Origin: TC-15 sp034437275
GTDB lineage: Bacteria; Chloroflexota; Anaerolineae; Aggregatilineales; Aggregatilineaceae
Direction of reading: 5' to 3'
DNA length: 12,820 nt
Assembly (NCBI GenBank): GCA_034437275.1
Contig: DAOTUD010000013.1
Span: 1-12,820, forward strand
Below, piece after piece: positions 1 to 7,539 of this stretch (the stretch's first letter is position 1; each line of letters starts with the position of its first letter). The translations under genes and the position numbers were made by a program. The notes beneath the pieces are model-generated. The model made no database searches. It was not told the DNA's origin and was given only the letters and a program-made list of their open reading frames with translations.

Positions 1-126
1 TTCCCCGCACGCGGAGAAAGGGGGGAGGCGCAAGTCCCTCTCCGTTTACGGGGAGGGATTTAGGGAGGGGTAAAACTTACGGGAACAATCCTCTGTAAAC
101 AGCCTGCGTAAGTTCATAACACGCTC
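1..126 (-). mobile_element. MITE-like element, copy 1 (cut by window start)
   Basis: Read on the minus strand this begins with GAGCGTGTTATGAACTT directly after a TA at 127-128, matching the left end of the two complete copies at 7540-7689 and 11391-11558. It continues through the same AGGCTGTTTAC block, the arm at 66-80, the small hairpin made from CCCTCCCCGT and ACGGAGAGGG, and part of the second C/G-rich hairpin, then runs off the window. Orientation is opposite to the other two copies. No transposase is encoded, so any movement would need an enzyme supplied elsewhere. It lies upstream of the flippase-like gene. The repeat is directly visible; calling it mobile is inference from ends, flanks and copy number. 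Confidence 0.8.
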
Positions 127-230
127 TAGCAGGCACAACACACCGCCCGCACAACGTTTCGGCTCTACTATACCACCTGATCTTGTGACTGGCCTTCTTG
201 TTGAATTCCTGTATCATTGTCAGGGCAAAG

Positions 231-238
231 AGGGAGGA
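231..238 (+). promoter_or_regulatory. Shine-Dalgarno deciding a TTG start
   Basis: AGGGAGGA lies 6 nt before TTG at 245. The upstream in-frame GTG at 185 has no comparable purine-rich site, so the TTG is preferred as the start of the flippase-like gene. Confidence 0.65.
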
Positions 239-244
239 CACGTA

Positions 245-1216
245 TTGGAAACACACCACCACCCCCGCACACGACGCACCAGACTGCTGCGCGCCGCGCG
301 TTACCTGGTCTACGTTCTGATCGCTGGCTTCCTGCTGGATTCCCTGCTGAGCAGCTGGGGACAGGTCCAGCAGTACGACTGGCAGTTCTCTGTATGGCGC
401 TTTGGGCTGGCATTTGTGCTGCACTCAATCTACTTCGTGAGTCACGGCTTGCTGTGGGTCTGGTTGGTGCGCAGCCTGAACGTCGCGCTGCCCTACCGCG
501 CGGGGCTGCCCATTTACATGGTGTCCAAGCTGTCGAAATACATCCCCGGCGGCGTGTGGCCGTTTGCCAGCGTGGCCGCGCTGGGCAAGCAGGCCGGGCT
601 GTCTGCCGCCCGGATGACCGCCACGCTGCTGATGACCACCCTGCTGGCGCTGTGGGTGAGCGCCCTCTACGGGCTGCCGGTTGTGCCGCTGCTCGGCCAG
701 GGGACGTTCGATGGGTTCACCCCCGAGATTGTGATCGTGCTCGTGCTGGTGGCCCTGCTCACGCCCTGGGTGCTGCGGTTCGCGCTGTTTCAACTGGCGC
801 GCTGGCGCAAGCTCGACAGCACCGACGCCGTCCAAAAGCTGGTGAACACCCGCACCATCGCGCTCGTCTTCCTGGCGTTTATGCTGCTCCATGCGCTGGA
901 CTTGTGCTCGGTCTACTTTTTCGTCACAGCTATCGCCGACATCCCGGTTTCTGAAGGCGTTTACGCCGCCCTGTCGTGGAGCGCCGCGTGGCTGATCGGC
1001 TTCCTGGTGTTGTTTGTGCCGTCCGGGCTGGGCGTGCGCGAAACGTCGTTGACGGTGCTGCTGCAAAAAATCGTCCCGGCGTCCATCGCGACCGCGATCG
1101 GCGTGGGCCATCGCCTGTTTCTGACCACGTTCGACCTGCTCGTGCTGATCATCTACCTGGGCTTGAGCTACCTGGGGCGGAAAACACAGCCGCCCACCGG
1201 CCTCACTCCACCGTGA
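245..1216 (+). CDS. Flippase-like integral membrane protein (LPG synthase TM / UPF0104 family)
   Basis: A 323-residue polytopic membrane protein with about eight hydrophobic segments, starting near residue 21 after a short basic, His-containing N-terminus. Two signatures of the lysylphosphatidylglycerol-synthase transmembrane family (PF03706; YbhN/AglD-like) are visible: KYIPGGVW at residues 98-105 and VPSGLGVRE at 258-266. It lacks the C-terminal aminoacyl-transferase domain of MprF, as is usual for the short members. Family members are linked to lipid or lipid-linked-sugar translocation, and the convergent glycosyltransferase genes next door fit that role, but the substrate is not known. 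The start is the TTG at 245, behind AGGGAGGA; GTG at 185 would add 20 residues. The last 14 bp overlap the end of the convergent gene. No clear promoter was found between the element and the start. Confidence 0.82.
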   Translation: METHHHPRTRRTRLLRAARYLVYVLIAGFLLDSLLSSWGQVQQYDWQFSVWRFGLAFVLHSIYFVSHGLLWVWLVRSLNVALPYRAGLPIYMVSKLSKYIPGGVWPFASVAALGKQAGLSAARMTATLLMTTLLALWVSALYGLPVVPLLGQGTFDGFTPEIVIVLVLVALLTPWVLRFALFQLARWRKLDSTDAVQKLVNTRTIALVFLAFMLLHALDLCSVYFFVTAIADIPVSEGVYAALSWSAAWLIGFLVLFVPSGLGVRETSLTVLLQKIVPASIATAIGVGHRLFLTTFDLLVLIIYLGLSYLGRKTQPPTGLTPP

Positions 1217-3176
1217 TCGTGGTGAAGTGCAGCGCATCGCCGCCGACGACGCCCGCCAACTGGCCGCCATCGTCGTGGAGGGTGACCGGCAGCGTCTGCC
1301 ACGTCTCGGAATCGTACAGCCCGAGCAGCACGCGGTAGCGGCCCGGTGGCACGTCCGGCGGCAGCGACACGCGGATGGTGTCGCCGATCAACGTTTCGGT
1401 CGGCTCGTCCCAGGTGTATGTCGGGCGCACCTTGACCGGCGGCCCGTCCCACTGGTGAACCTGTTCCCGCGCGTCCTCGGGCGCAAAGTGCACGAACAGG
1501 GAATAATCGCGCTGCGGAGTGCGGTCAGCCTGCCAGTACAGGCGCACCGCGAAATCCTCGCCGGGCGCGACCGCGCCGCCATCATAGCCCACCAGCCGGA
1601 TCGCGTCGCCAAAGCTGACCTCGACCTCCTGTTCCATGCGCCACAGCCGGTAGACCGCCATCTCCGGCCCGCGATGATCGGGCGGCGTGTAGAACTCGCG
1701 CAGCAGCAGCATCGCGTCCAGGTACGCCTGGCCCTCCGGCGTGCGCGTCAGCCCGAACACGTCGGGCGTGGTCAACACGGCGTACACCATGTGCATCTCG
1801 CGCCACTCCTGGAGCGACTTTTCGCTGATGTCGTCGATGCGATACCAGTTAAACCACTTCGCGCCGGGCAGCCCGCTCCAGTAGTTGTTGAACACCTTCT
1901 CGTTTTCGTACGTCACCAGCACCCAGTCGGGGTCCAGCGTACTCTCGGCCCAGGCGCGCAGCGCGACGCGCGTATCCGGTGGGGAGTAGTCCTCCACGAG
2001 CTGCCGCGTGTCGGCCAGTTGGGGCCGGGCGACGACCACGCCCAGCGCCACCACGATCACCGCCTGCGCGGCGGGAGTCCAGCGTTTGGGCAGCATCAGC
2101 GCGATCTGGGCCAGCGCCACACTCAGCAGGACGACCCCGGCACTCGTCGCCGGGAGCACATCTTTGATGCGCCGCGTCTCCGACACGATGCTGAAGATGG
2201 TCACCGCCCAGGGCTGCACCACGAACATCGCGCCCACCAGCGCCAGCCCGCCGATGTGCGCGTGCGGGCGTTCCTGGCGGCGGGCCACGAGGGCTGCGAT
2301 CACGCCAAGCGCCACGATCACCGCGATAACTGTGGGCGTCATGGGGTCCAGCGGGGAGAGCGCCTGCTCGAGGTTATCCAGCACCAGCCGGGGCTTGAAG
2401 AGATTGGCCCAGCCGGTCGTGCGCTTTTCGACCTCGACGAAACTCGACGAGTAATCCAGCCCGTCGTTGAGCACCAACAGCCCAAAAGCTACCGCCGCCA
2501 GCGCCACCAGCGCCGCAATGTAGCGCGCGCCTTGCTTCCAGTCTTCCCGGAACAACACCCACGCAATCACCAGCCCGCCCGGTGCCAGCGCGGGCGCGAC
2601 CGGGTACTTGACGAAAATGCCGACCACGCCGCACAGGATGCTCCACACCGCAAAATGCCGTTTCGTGCGGTCGGTGGCCGCGATCACCGCCAGCCACAAG
2701 GTGACGGTCGTCACCAGCACGGCCAGCGGATTCGTCAGGGCTTGCGGAGCCTGCCGCACCAGGACCGGAGACAGCGACCAAAACGCCGCCGCCAGCCAGG
2801 CTGCCATATCACCGAGCAGCCGCCGCGCGATCAACGCCGCGAAGAACGCCGTCAGCACGCTGAAGCCCACCGAGAGCAGGCGCAGCACGCCGATCACATC
2901 GCCCGGTGCGGGCTGCCCCCCCTGCTCCATCACGACCTGCACCGCCAGGTTCAGCGCTGGGTAAATAGGCGGATAGCCGTTGTGATAATCCGGGTTGGGG
3001 AATTCAAACTTGCCGCGCCACTGCTGTGCCAGCAGGTACAGCGACGGTTCGTCCGGGTCTGCAATATAGGGCAGGCTGTAATCGTAGATCAGCACACGAG
3101 GCACCGCCCCGCTGATCAGGATGATCACCAGGACAATCCAGAAATAGCGTTGGTGGTGCTGGAAAAAGCGTTTCAT
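1203..3176 (-). CDS. PMT/ArnT-like GT-C membrane glycosyltransferase with C-terminal beta-rich domain
   Basis: A 657-residue protein. It opens with a basic stretch and a membrane helix (about residues 12-30), then a first outer loop with DPDEPSLY at 40-47. Such an acidic pair in the first loop is the expected catalytic site of ArnT/PMT-type GT-C enzymes that use polyprenyl-phosphate sugars. About ten further hydrophobic segments reach to roughly residue 385, followed by a soluble region and a final domain (about 519-657) with LYWQA, DYSLFVHF, PPGRYRV and LGLYDSETW. A similar final domain ends the 799-aa protein of the same operon. It is the last gene of the minus-strand set, 51 bp after the GT2 gene, which probably supplies its donor. 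ATG at 3176 is chosen; a TTG immediately before it is possible. Donor sugar and acceptor cannot be read from sequence. Confidence 0.8.
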   Translation of the reverse strand: MKRFFQHHQRYFWIVLVIILISGAVPRVLIYDYSLPYIADPDEPSLYLLAQQWRGKFEFPNPDYHNGYPPIYPALNLAVQVVMEQGGQPAPGDVIGVLRLLSVGFSVLTAFFAALIARRLLGDMAAWLAAAFWSLSPVLVRQAPQALTNPLAVLVTTVTLWLAVIAATDRTKRHFAVWSILCGVVGIFVKYPVAPALAPGGLVIAWVLFREDWKQGARYIAALVALAAVAFGLLVLNDGLDYSSSFVEVEKRTTGWANLFKPRLVLDNLEQALSPLDPMTPTVIAVIVALGVIAALVARRQERPHAHIGGLALVGAMFVVQPWAVTIFSIVSETRRIKDVLPATSAGVVLLSVALAQIALMLPKRWTPAAQAVIVVALGVVVARPQLADTRQLVEDYSPPDTRVALRAWAESTLDPDWVLVTYENEKVFNNYWSGLPGAKWFNWYRIDDISEKSLQEWREMHMVYAVLTTPDVFGLTRTPEGQAYLDAMLLLREFYTPPDHRGPEMAVYRLWRMEQEVEVSFGDAIRLVGYDGGAVAPGEDFAVRLYWQADRTPQRDYSLFVHFAPEDAREQVHQWDGPPVKVRPTYTWDEPTETLIGDTIRVSLPPDVPPGRYRVLLGLYDSETWQTLPVTLHDDGGQLAGVVGGDALHFTTITVE

Positions 3177-3227
3177 CAACTCACACTCTCACCTCAAACT
3201 ATGCGGCGCACATCCACCCGGACCGCG

Positions 3228-4082
3228 CTAGCGCTCGCTGTTGATATAGCGCAGCAGTGCGATCTGCTCCGAGATCAGGCCCAGCAAAAACACGAAGATG
3301 CCGATCATGACCACCAGCCCGCCCATGCCGCTGAAGCGCCCGTCCAGGATCAGCGTCCCGGCCAGGTAGCCGCCGCCGAGCAGCATAAACAGCACACTGA
3401 CCGGGATGAAGATGCGCAGCGGCACAAACAGCGTCGCCATGCGCGTGACCGTCAGCAAAAAGCGCAGCCCGTCACGGATCGGCTTGATCTTGCTGGTCCC
3501 CTTGCGGGCCGGGGCGGCAAAGGGCACATACTTGATCGCATACCCGGCCCGGAACAGCGCAATCGTCAGCGTGGACGGGTACGAAAACTTGTTGGGCAGC
3601 AAATACAGGAAATTCCGTGCGATCTCCGTCCGCACCAGCCGGAAGCCCGACGTCAGGTCCGCGACATGCGCCCCGACGATGTAGGAGGCGTAGGTGTTGA
3701 ACACCCGGTTGGCCACGTTGCGATGGCGGCTGCTGTCGGAATCCCCGGTGCGCGCGCCGACGACCATGTCGTAGGGGCCGGCGTATTCCAGCAGCCGGGG
3801 CACATCCGCCGGCGGGTGCTGCCCGTCGCCGTCCATCAGCAGCACGTAATCGCCGGTCACAGCCCGGATGCCGCTCTTCACCGCCGCGCCATTGCCCAGG
3901 TTGTAGGGATGCTGGACGAGCGTCACATCTGGATACTGGCGCACCACAGTGGCGGTATCATCGCGCGAGCCATCGTCCACCACGATGATCTCGTCGAGGT
4001 CCTCCATGCCCCGCAGTTCATCGAGCACCGAGGCGATGACGTCCTGCTCGTTGTACGCCGGAATGACAACCGAAATCTTCAC
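3228..4082 (-). CDS. GT2 family polyprenyl-phosphate-type glycosyltransferase with two C-terminal membrane helices
   Basis: A 284-residue protein with a classic GT2 GT-A fold at its N-terminus: VVIPAYNEQ near residue 5, IIVVDDGSRDDT near residue 32, and the metal/nucleotide-binding DGDGQ in the LLMDGDGQHP segment. Two hydrophobic helices near the C-terminus (IFIPVSVLFMLLGG and GLVVMIGIFVFLLGL) match dolichyl/undecaprenyl-phosphate glycosyltransferases of the DPM1/GtrB group, which transfer a sugar from a nucleotide to the lipid phosphate on the cytoplasmic face. It lies between two GT-C-like proteins, the expected users of such a lipid-linked sugar. The start is GTG at 4082, 9 nt after AGAAGG. 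The in-frame TTG at 4124 overlaps the predicted -10 of its own promoter and is unlikely. Sugar identity is unknown. Confidence 0.87.
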   Translation of the reverse strand: MKISVVIPAYNEQDVIASVLDELRGMEDLDEIIVVDDGSRDDTATVVRQYPDVTLVQHPYNLGNGAAVKSGIRAVTGDYVLLMDGDGQHPPADVPRLLEYAGPYDMVVGARTGDSDSSRHRNVANRVFNTYASYIVGAHVADLTSGFRLVRTEIARNFLYLLPNKFSYPSTLTIALFRAGYAIKYVPFAAPARKGTSKIKPIRDGLRFLLTVTRMATLFVPLRIFIPVSVLFMLLGGGYLAGTLILDGRFSGMGGLVVMIGIFVFLLGLISEQIALLRYINSER

Positions 4083-4091
4083 GACCTTCAC

Positions 4092-4097
4092 CCTTCT
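4092..4097 (-). promoter_or_regulatory. Shine-Dalgarno for the GT2 gene
   Basis: AGAAGG on the minus strand, 9 nt before GTG at 4082. Another in-frame GTG at 4091 directly abuts this site and is too close to be used. Confidence 0.5.
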
Positions 4098-4123
4098 ACA
4101 CTTGGCCTGGTTTTCGGGGACCA

Positions 4124-4151
4124 ATCATACTTGATTTAACGCGAATTACAA
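4124..4151 (-). promoter_or_regulatory. Putative sigma70-type promoter inside the glycosyltransferase operon
   Basis: On the minus strand, TTGTAA (4146-4151) and TATGAT (4124-4129) are separated by 16 nt. Transcription would start near 4117, giving a leader of about 35 nt to the GTG at 4082. It lies in the 100-bp gap after the 799-aa gene, an AT-rich pocket in GC-rich surroundings, and could drive the GT2 and PMT-like genes independently. Confidence 0.5.
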
Positions 4152-4182
4152 CCCTGGCGGGCCAGCACCAGCCCACGCCATG

Positions 4183-6582
4183 CTACTCGGTGACCTGCCA
4201 CATATCAATGACCACCTGCTCGCCGAGAAGCTGCCCATCGGCATCGTACACTGGGACGTGCTGCTGTGTCGCGGAGTCGTACATGCCGACCTGCACACGG
4301 TATTCGCCCGGCGGGAGTGCGCCGGTGTTCAGCAGGTACGGGTCGGAGAACAGCCCTTCGCCCACCCACCCCGTCGTGGGGACCTGCCCCAGGCGCGGCG
4401 CGTGATCGTCCTGGCTCCACAGCGGGCCATCCGTCGCCGGGTTGAACGCCCCGATCAGATGTACGGACACCGACAGGGGGGCGTCACTGTTCGCTAACGG
4501 TTCCCACACCAGCGTGATCTGCGTCCCCGCGCCCACCGCCTGCAACGCATAGCCTTTCAGGATGGCCACCTCGCCCAGGCGCACATCCAGCGGCACATCG
4601 ACCACCGGTTGGTCGAAGGCACGCGGCGCGATATCGTACACCACTGCGGCGAGGGTGACGCTGGCGTTTTGGAAGACCACCTCGCAGCACGGCCACTCCG
4701 ACCACACCCACTGCGCGACCGGGAACGAGCGCTCCAGGGCCAGATAGTCGAACCGGTAGCGTTCAACGACCTGCGGCATCTGCGCCGCTGGCGCTGCGCC
4801 GAAGAGATGCAGGATGTCCTGGTTGTCAAGCTCCGGCGACGGCTTCAGCCGGAATTCATAGTGTGCATCCGGCCAGAAGACCGGCGCATACCGTGACAAC
4901 TCGGGCGACGCCAGCACCCGCGACGCGCCGACGATGTCTTCCCCCGCGCTGAGTGCCGTCCACAGCGGATCGTCGAAGGCCCAATAGGTCAGCGAAGCGC
5001 GCACCGGGTACGGATTGGCCGCCCACAGCCCAAGCTGCACCACGTACGGCACCAGCCCCCACAACGCCAGGGTCACCGGGGCCGACAGATAGCGCGCCAG
5101 CGGCTCGCGGAGCTGGACATACAGCCAGCCCCACACATACCCCACCGGGATCAGAAACCCGATGCGCCACGCCTGCGAGCGCGTCACCAGGCTGGCGTAA
5201 ATCCCCGAAAACGGCGGCACCCATATCACCAGCATGATCACGCCCGTCACGCTCGCCAAAAACAACGTGGCCTTGTCGCGGTACGCGCGGAGCACCACCA
5301 GCGCGAAAATCGCCACGAAGCCCGCGTTGTAGATCGTGTCCGTCACGATCCAGGTGTGAATGCCGGGGAAATCCAGGTGCCAGCCGAGATCGAAACGGGA
5401 CCCTTTATCCAGCGCGGAAGCGACATAATCCGACTGGTTGAGCACGACTTCCTGCACGGCAGGGATGATCAGCAGCGCGATCACCAACAGCCCCACCCGC
5501 GCGACGTTACGCCGGTCGATGGTGCGCCAATAGCGGAGCGTGACCAGCGCGAGAAACGGCACCGTCGTCACCGCCAACGCCGGAGCGTTGAAGGGATGGA
5601 CCAGGGCCACCCCGACCAGGACCACGCCGGCAGCGATCCAATCGCGGCGCGTGGGCCGGTCGATGAGCCGGAACACCAGCATGTACACCACCGGGAACAG
5701 CACCATCAGCGACAGGAATTTGTCCTCGACGATGCGCATATCGAAAAACTGGTCGGCGCTCACCAGCAAAAACAGTGCGCTCACCACGCCCGTCGAATAC
5801 GCCGCGACCCGGTCCTTGAACAGTTCGCGAGCCAGCGCAATCGCCGCCAGCACCGACAGCAGGTGCAGCGGCAGGTGGATGTCGCGATCGGTGAACGTGA
5901 CGATGTGCGTGCCGGAAAACTCGTTCAGCATGGCCATCACGTACAGCCAGGGATTCCACGCCAGCCGCTTGTTCACACCATGCGTGAGCACGGGGTCTTC
6001 AAACACCACCTGGACGCCCGGGTTGCTGCTCATCTGCGCCTGCACCGTCGTATACGACCAGAAGTCGCTGTACGAATTCTGCGCGTGATCCGGGACTTTC
6101 GCCACCTGCACCGCGACCCACACCGCGACCGCCAGCAGGATCGCAAGCTGCACCACCACCGCCAGATCGAGCTTGCGCCGCGTGACCGCTGGCGCGCGTT
6201 CCCGCCGGGCCAGCACGGCCAGCTTCACGCCACTGAGGCCGATGATGAGCACGGCCAGGGCCAGCGCCCCCGCGCCGGTAAACAGGACCACCTGCCCGAT
6301 GATCAGGCTCTCCGCCAGGCCCAACACGGTGACCAGCGCCGCAAGCTGGATGCGGCTCCAGCGGTCCTGGCCGTGCAGCAGGGCCGCCGTCAACCCGCCC
6401 GGCACGACCACCAACGCCAGGAATCCGCACACGACGCGCAGCATACCCGGCACCAGTCCCGGGCCGGACACCGCCGCCGCGATCAGCGCCAGCCAGCCCA
6501 ACGCCGCCAGCAGCAGCCGCCGTCGCTGCGCGGGACGGCGTGGGATGCCGGTCACGAAACCCTTGAGAGATGTACGTAACAT
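4183..6582 (-). CDS. Large GT-C-like polytopic membrane protein with C-terminal beta-rich domain
   Basis: A 799-residue protein. After a basic N-terminus (PRRPAQRRRLLL) come four hydrophobic segments, then an outer-loop-like stretch with SDFWSYTT near residue 173, and about eight further membrane segments to roughly residue 525. A soluble part follows, then a final domain (about 663-799) with LVWEPLA, SVSVHL, PPGEYRV and VGMYDSATQ. That domain closely resembles the end of the PMT-like protein two genes downstream, although the membrane halves share no obvious motifs. The topology and neighbours suggest a GT-C enzyme or an assembly partner, but I do not recognise the family and a catalytic residue cannot be assigned with confidence. 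First gene of the minus-strand set. ATG at 6582 is chosen because AAAGGG (6590-6595) lies 7 nt upstream; the longer reading to 6693 would cross the predicted promoter. Confidence 0.75.
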   Translation of the reverse strand: MLRTSLKGFVTGIPRRPAQRRRLLLAALGWLALIAAAVSGPGLVPGMLRVVCGFLALVVVPGGLTAALLHGQDRWSRIQLAALVTVLGLAESLIIGQVVLFTGAGALALAVLIIGLSGVKLAVLARRERAPAVTRRKLDLAVVVQLAILLAVAVWVAVQVAKVPDHAQNSYSDFWSYTTVQAQMSSNPGVQVVFEDPVLTHGVNKRLAWNPWLYVMAMLNEFSGTHIVTFTDRDIHLPLHLLSVLAAIALARELFKDRVAAYSTGVVSALFLLVSADQFFDMRIVEDKFLSLMVLFPVVYMLVFRLIDRPTRRDWIAAGVVLVGVALVHPFNAPALAVTTVPFLALVTLRYWRTIDRRNVARVGLLVIALLIIPAVQEVVLNQSDYVASALDKGSRFDLGWHLDFPGIHTWIVTDTIYNAGFVAIFALVVLRAYRDKATLFLASVTGVIMLVIWVPPFSGIYASLVTRSQAWRIGFLIPVGYVWGWLYVQLREPLARYLSAPVTLALWGLVPYVVQLGLWAANPYPVRASLTYWAFDDPLWTALSAGEDIVGASRVLASPELSRYAPVFWPDAHYEFRLKPSPELDNQDILHLFGAAPAAQMPQVVERYRFDYLALERSFPVAQWVWSEWPCCEVVFQNASVTLAAVVYDIAPRAFDQPVVDVPLDVRLGEVAILKGYALQAVGAGTQITLVWEPLANSDAPLSVSVHLIGAFNPATDGPLWSQDDHAPRLGQVPTTGWVGEGLFSDPYLLNTGALPPGEYRVQVGMYDSATQQHVPVYDADGQLLGEQVVIDMWQVTE

Positions 6583-6628
6583 AAAAATACCCTTTGCAGA
6601 AAAATGCGCGTTCACTACCGGGCTGTGG

Positions 6629-6637
6629 AGTATAGCA
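6629..6637 (-). promoter_or_regulatory. Extended -10 promoter element for the glycosyltransferase operon
   Basis: On the minus strand TGCTATACT forms an extended -10 (TGn plus TATACT) about 47 nt before the ATG at 6582. No good -35 is seen at 16-18 nt, which is common for extended -10 promoters. The same TGCTATA core occurs in the promoter at 9434-9462. Confidence 0.45.
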
Positions 6638-6752
6638 TAGATCGACGCGCGCGCCGCTGCCCGCCCGAACGTCTCCCCGCCACCGCGCAGCACAGGAGCA
6701 AGGTACTACCGGCCAGGGCCGGTCGGCGCTATCCCCAACGCCAAAACCGGCC

Positions 6753-6758
6753 TATACT
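6753..6758 (+). promoter_or_regulatory. Possible -10 box of the helical-repeat gene
   Basis: TATACT lies about 40 nt before the ATG at 6798 in the divergent intergenic region, followed by AAGGAGAG at 6781-6788. No recognisable -35 is seen, so this is weak support. Confidence 0.3.
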
Positions 6759-6797
6759 GGACACGACCGACCGCCGACCCAAGGAGAGTCCGCAGGA

Positions 6798-7424
6798 ATG
6801 GATGCCGAGCAACTCAAGAAGATCGCGGCGCTGATCATGCAGGAGTTGCGCGCCGCCGACATCCCCGAACGCCGTGCCCAGGCCGCCAGCCTGCACGCGC
6901 TCTATGCGATCACGCCCGCCATCGGCGATGGCACACCGCCGGACATTGTCCTGCCGGCGACCTTCGACGCCGAATACCGGGCCTATGCCGCGCTGGCGCA
7001 GGATGGCGATCTGAATGATATTCGCTACGTCTACGGGCGGGACGACCTGGACGCCGACGACCTGCTGGCCCAGTTGGCCGCGCTGCACGAGGTATGGGCC
7101 GACGCGCTGTGGGCCAGCCTGCCGGTCGCCGACGGCTGGCGCTGCGCCTATCATTACCAGTTGGCAGGCCGGTTTTTCGCCCGCAGCGCACACTTTACAC
7201 GATCCGCGTGGGCGTATCACCACGCCGGGAACAAGTTCCAGGTGCTGATCGCGTGGGAGCACGCCGCCGAAGCTTATCGCTGCTCGGCAGAGGCCGCCGA
7301 AAAAGCCGGCGACAACAAAGGGCTGGAGCTGGCCCGGCGCTCCGCCCGGCGCGCGATCTTCTGCTACAAGCAGGTCGAAGAAAACGAGATCGCCGAAGCC
7401 GTCGCCCAGCGCTTCCTGGAGTGA
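6798..7424 (+). CDS. Uncharacterised helical-repeat protein (TPR/SNAP-like C-terminal half)
   Basis: A 208-residue soluble protein with no signal peptide or membrane segment. I do not recognise a named family. The N-terminal 110 residues are acidic and helix-prone. Residues about 116-205 show repeated helix pairs rich in Ala, Tyr and Arg (AYHYQLAGRFFARS, AWAYHHAGNKF, AWEHAAEAYRCSAEAAEKAG, ARRSARRAIFCYKQ), a pattern like TPR or alpha-SNAP-type protein-interaction repeats. The start ATG follows AAGGAGAG at 9 nt spacing. It is a lone gene, divergent from the glycosyltransferase operon and separated from the folate operon by an element copy, so context gives no function. A scaffold or adaptor role is only a guess. 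Confidence 0.72.
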   Translation: MDAEQLKKIAALIMQELRAADIPERRAQAASLHALYAITPAIGDGTPPDIVLPATFDAEYRAYAALAQDGDLNDIRYVYGRDDLDADDLLAQLAALHEVWADALWASLPVADGWRCAYHYQLAGRFFARSAHFTRSAWAYHHAGNKFQVLIAWEHAAEAYRCSAEAAEKAGDNKGLELARRSARRAIFCYKQVEENEIAEAVAQRFLE

Positions 7425-7496
7425 GGCACGGCGACGCAGTTCACCACCACCACCGCCGCCTTCCCCGGTGCCGCGTGCCCCTTCCCCCGCCGCGCG

Positions 7497-7526
7497 TTGT
7501 GAATCCGGACCGCAAGCCTATACAAT
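7497..7526 (+). promoter_or_regulatory. Putative promoter of the folate operon
   Basis: TTGTGA (7497-7502) and TACAAT (7521-7526) are spaced 18 nt apart. Transcription would begin near 7533, a few bases before the element at 7540, so the mRNA leader of about 180 nt would consist largely of element sequence. The overlapping TATACA at 7519-7524 with 16-nt spacing is an alternative -10. Confidence 0.5.
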
Positions 7527-7539
7527 GGTAGTATGGCTA

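Noticed and set aside
77..424. 115-residue minus-strand open frame over element copy 1 and the start of the flippase-like gene
   Set aside because: It combines repeat sequence with the antisense of a real gene and has no recognisable domain.
4083..4124. TTG start at 4124 for the GT2 protein (14 extra residues)
   Set aside because: The extra residues are not typical of the family, there is no ribosome-binding site, and the codon overlaps the predicted -10 box.
1227..4139. 970-residue plus-strand open frame opposite the PMT-like and GT2 genes
   Set aside because: Its translation is rich in His, Arg, Gln and Asp with no domain, as expected of the antisense frame of GC-rich codons; the minus-strand proteins have clear family motifs.
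5356..6579. 407-residue plus-strand open frame inside the 799-aa gene
   Set aside because: His/Arg/Gln-rich low-complexity antisense product without a ribosome-binding site; a shadow of the minus-strand membrane protein.
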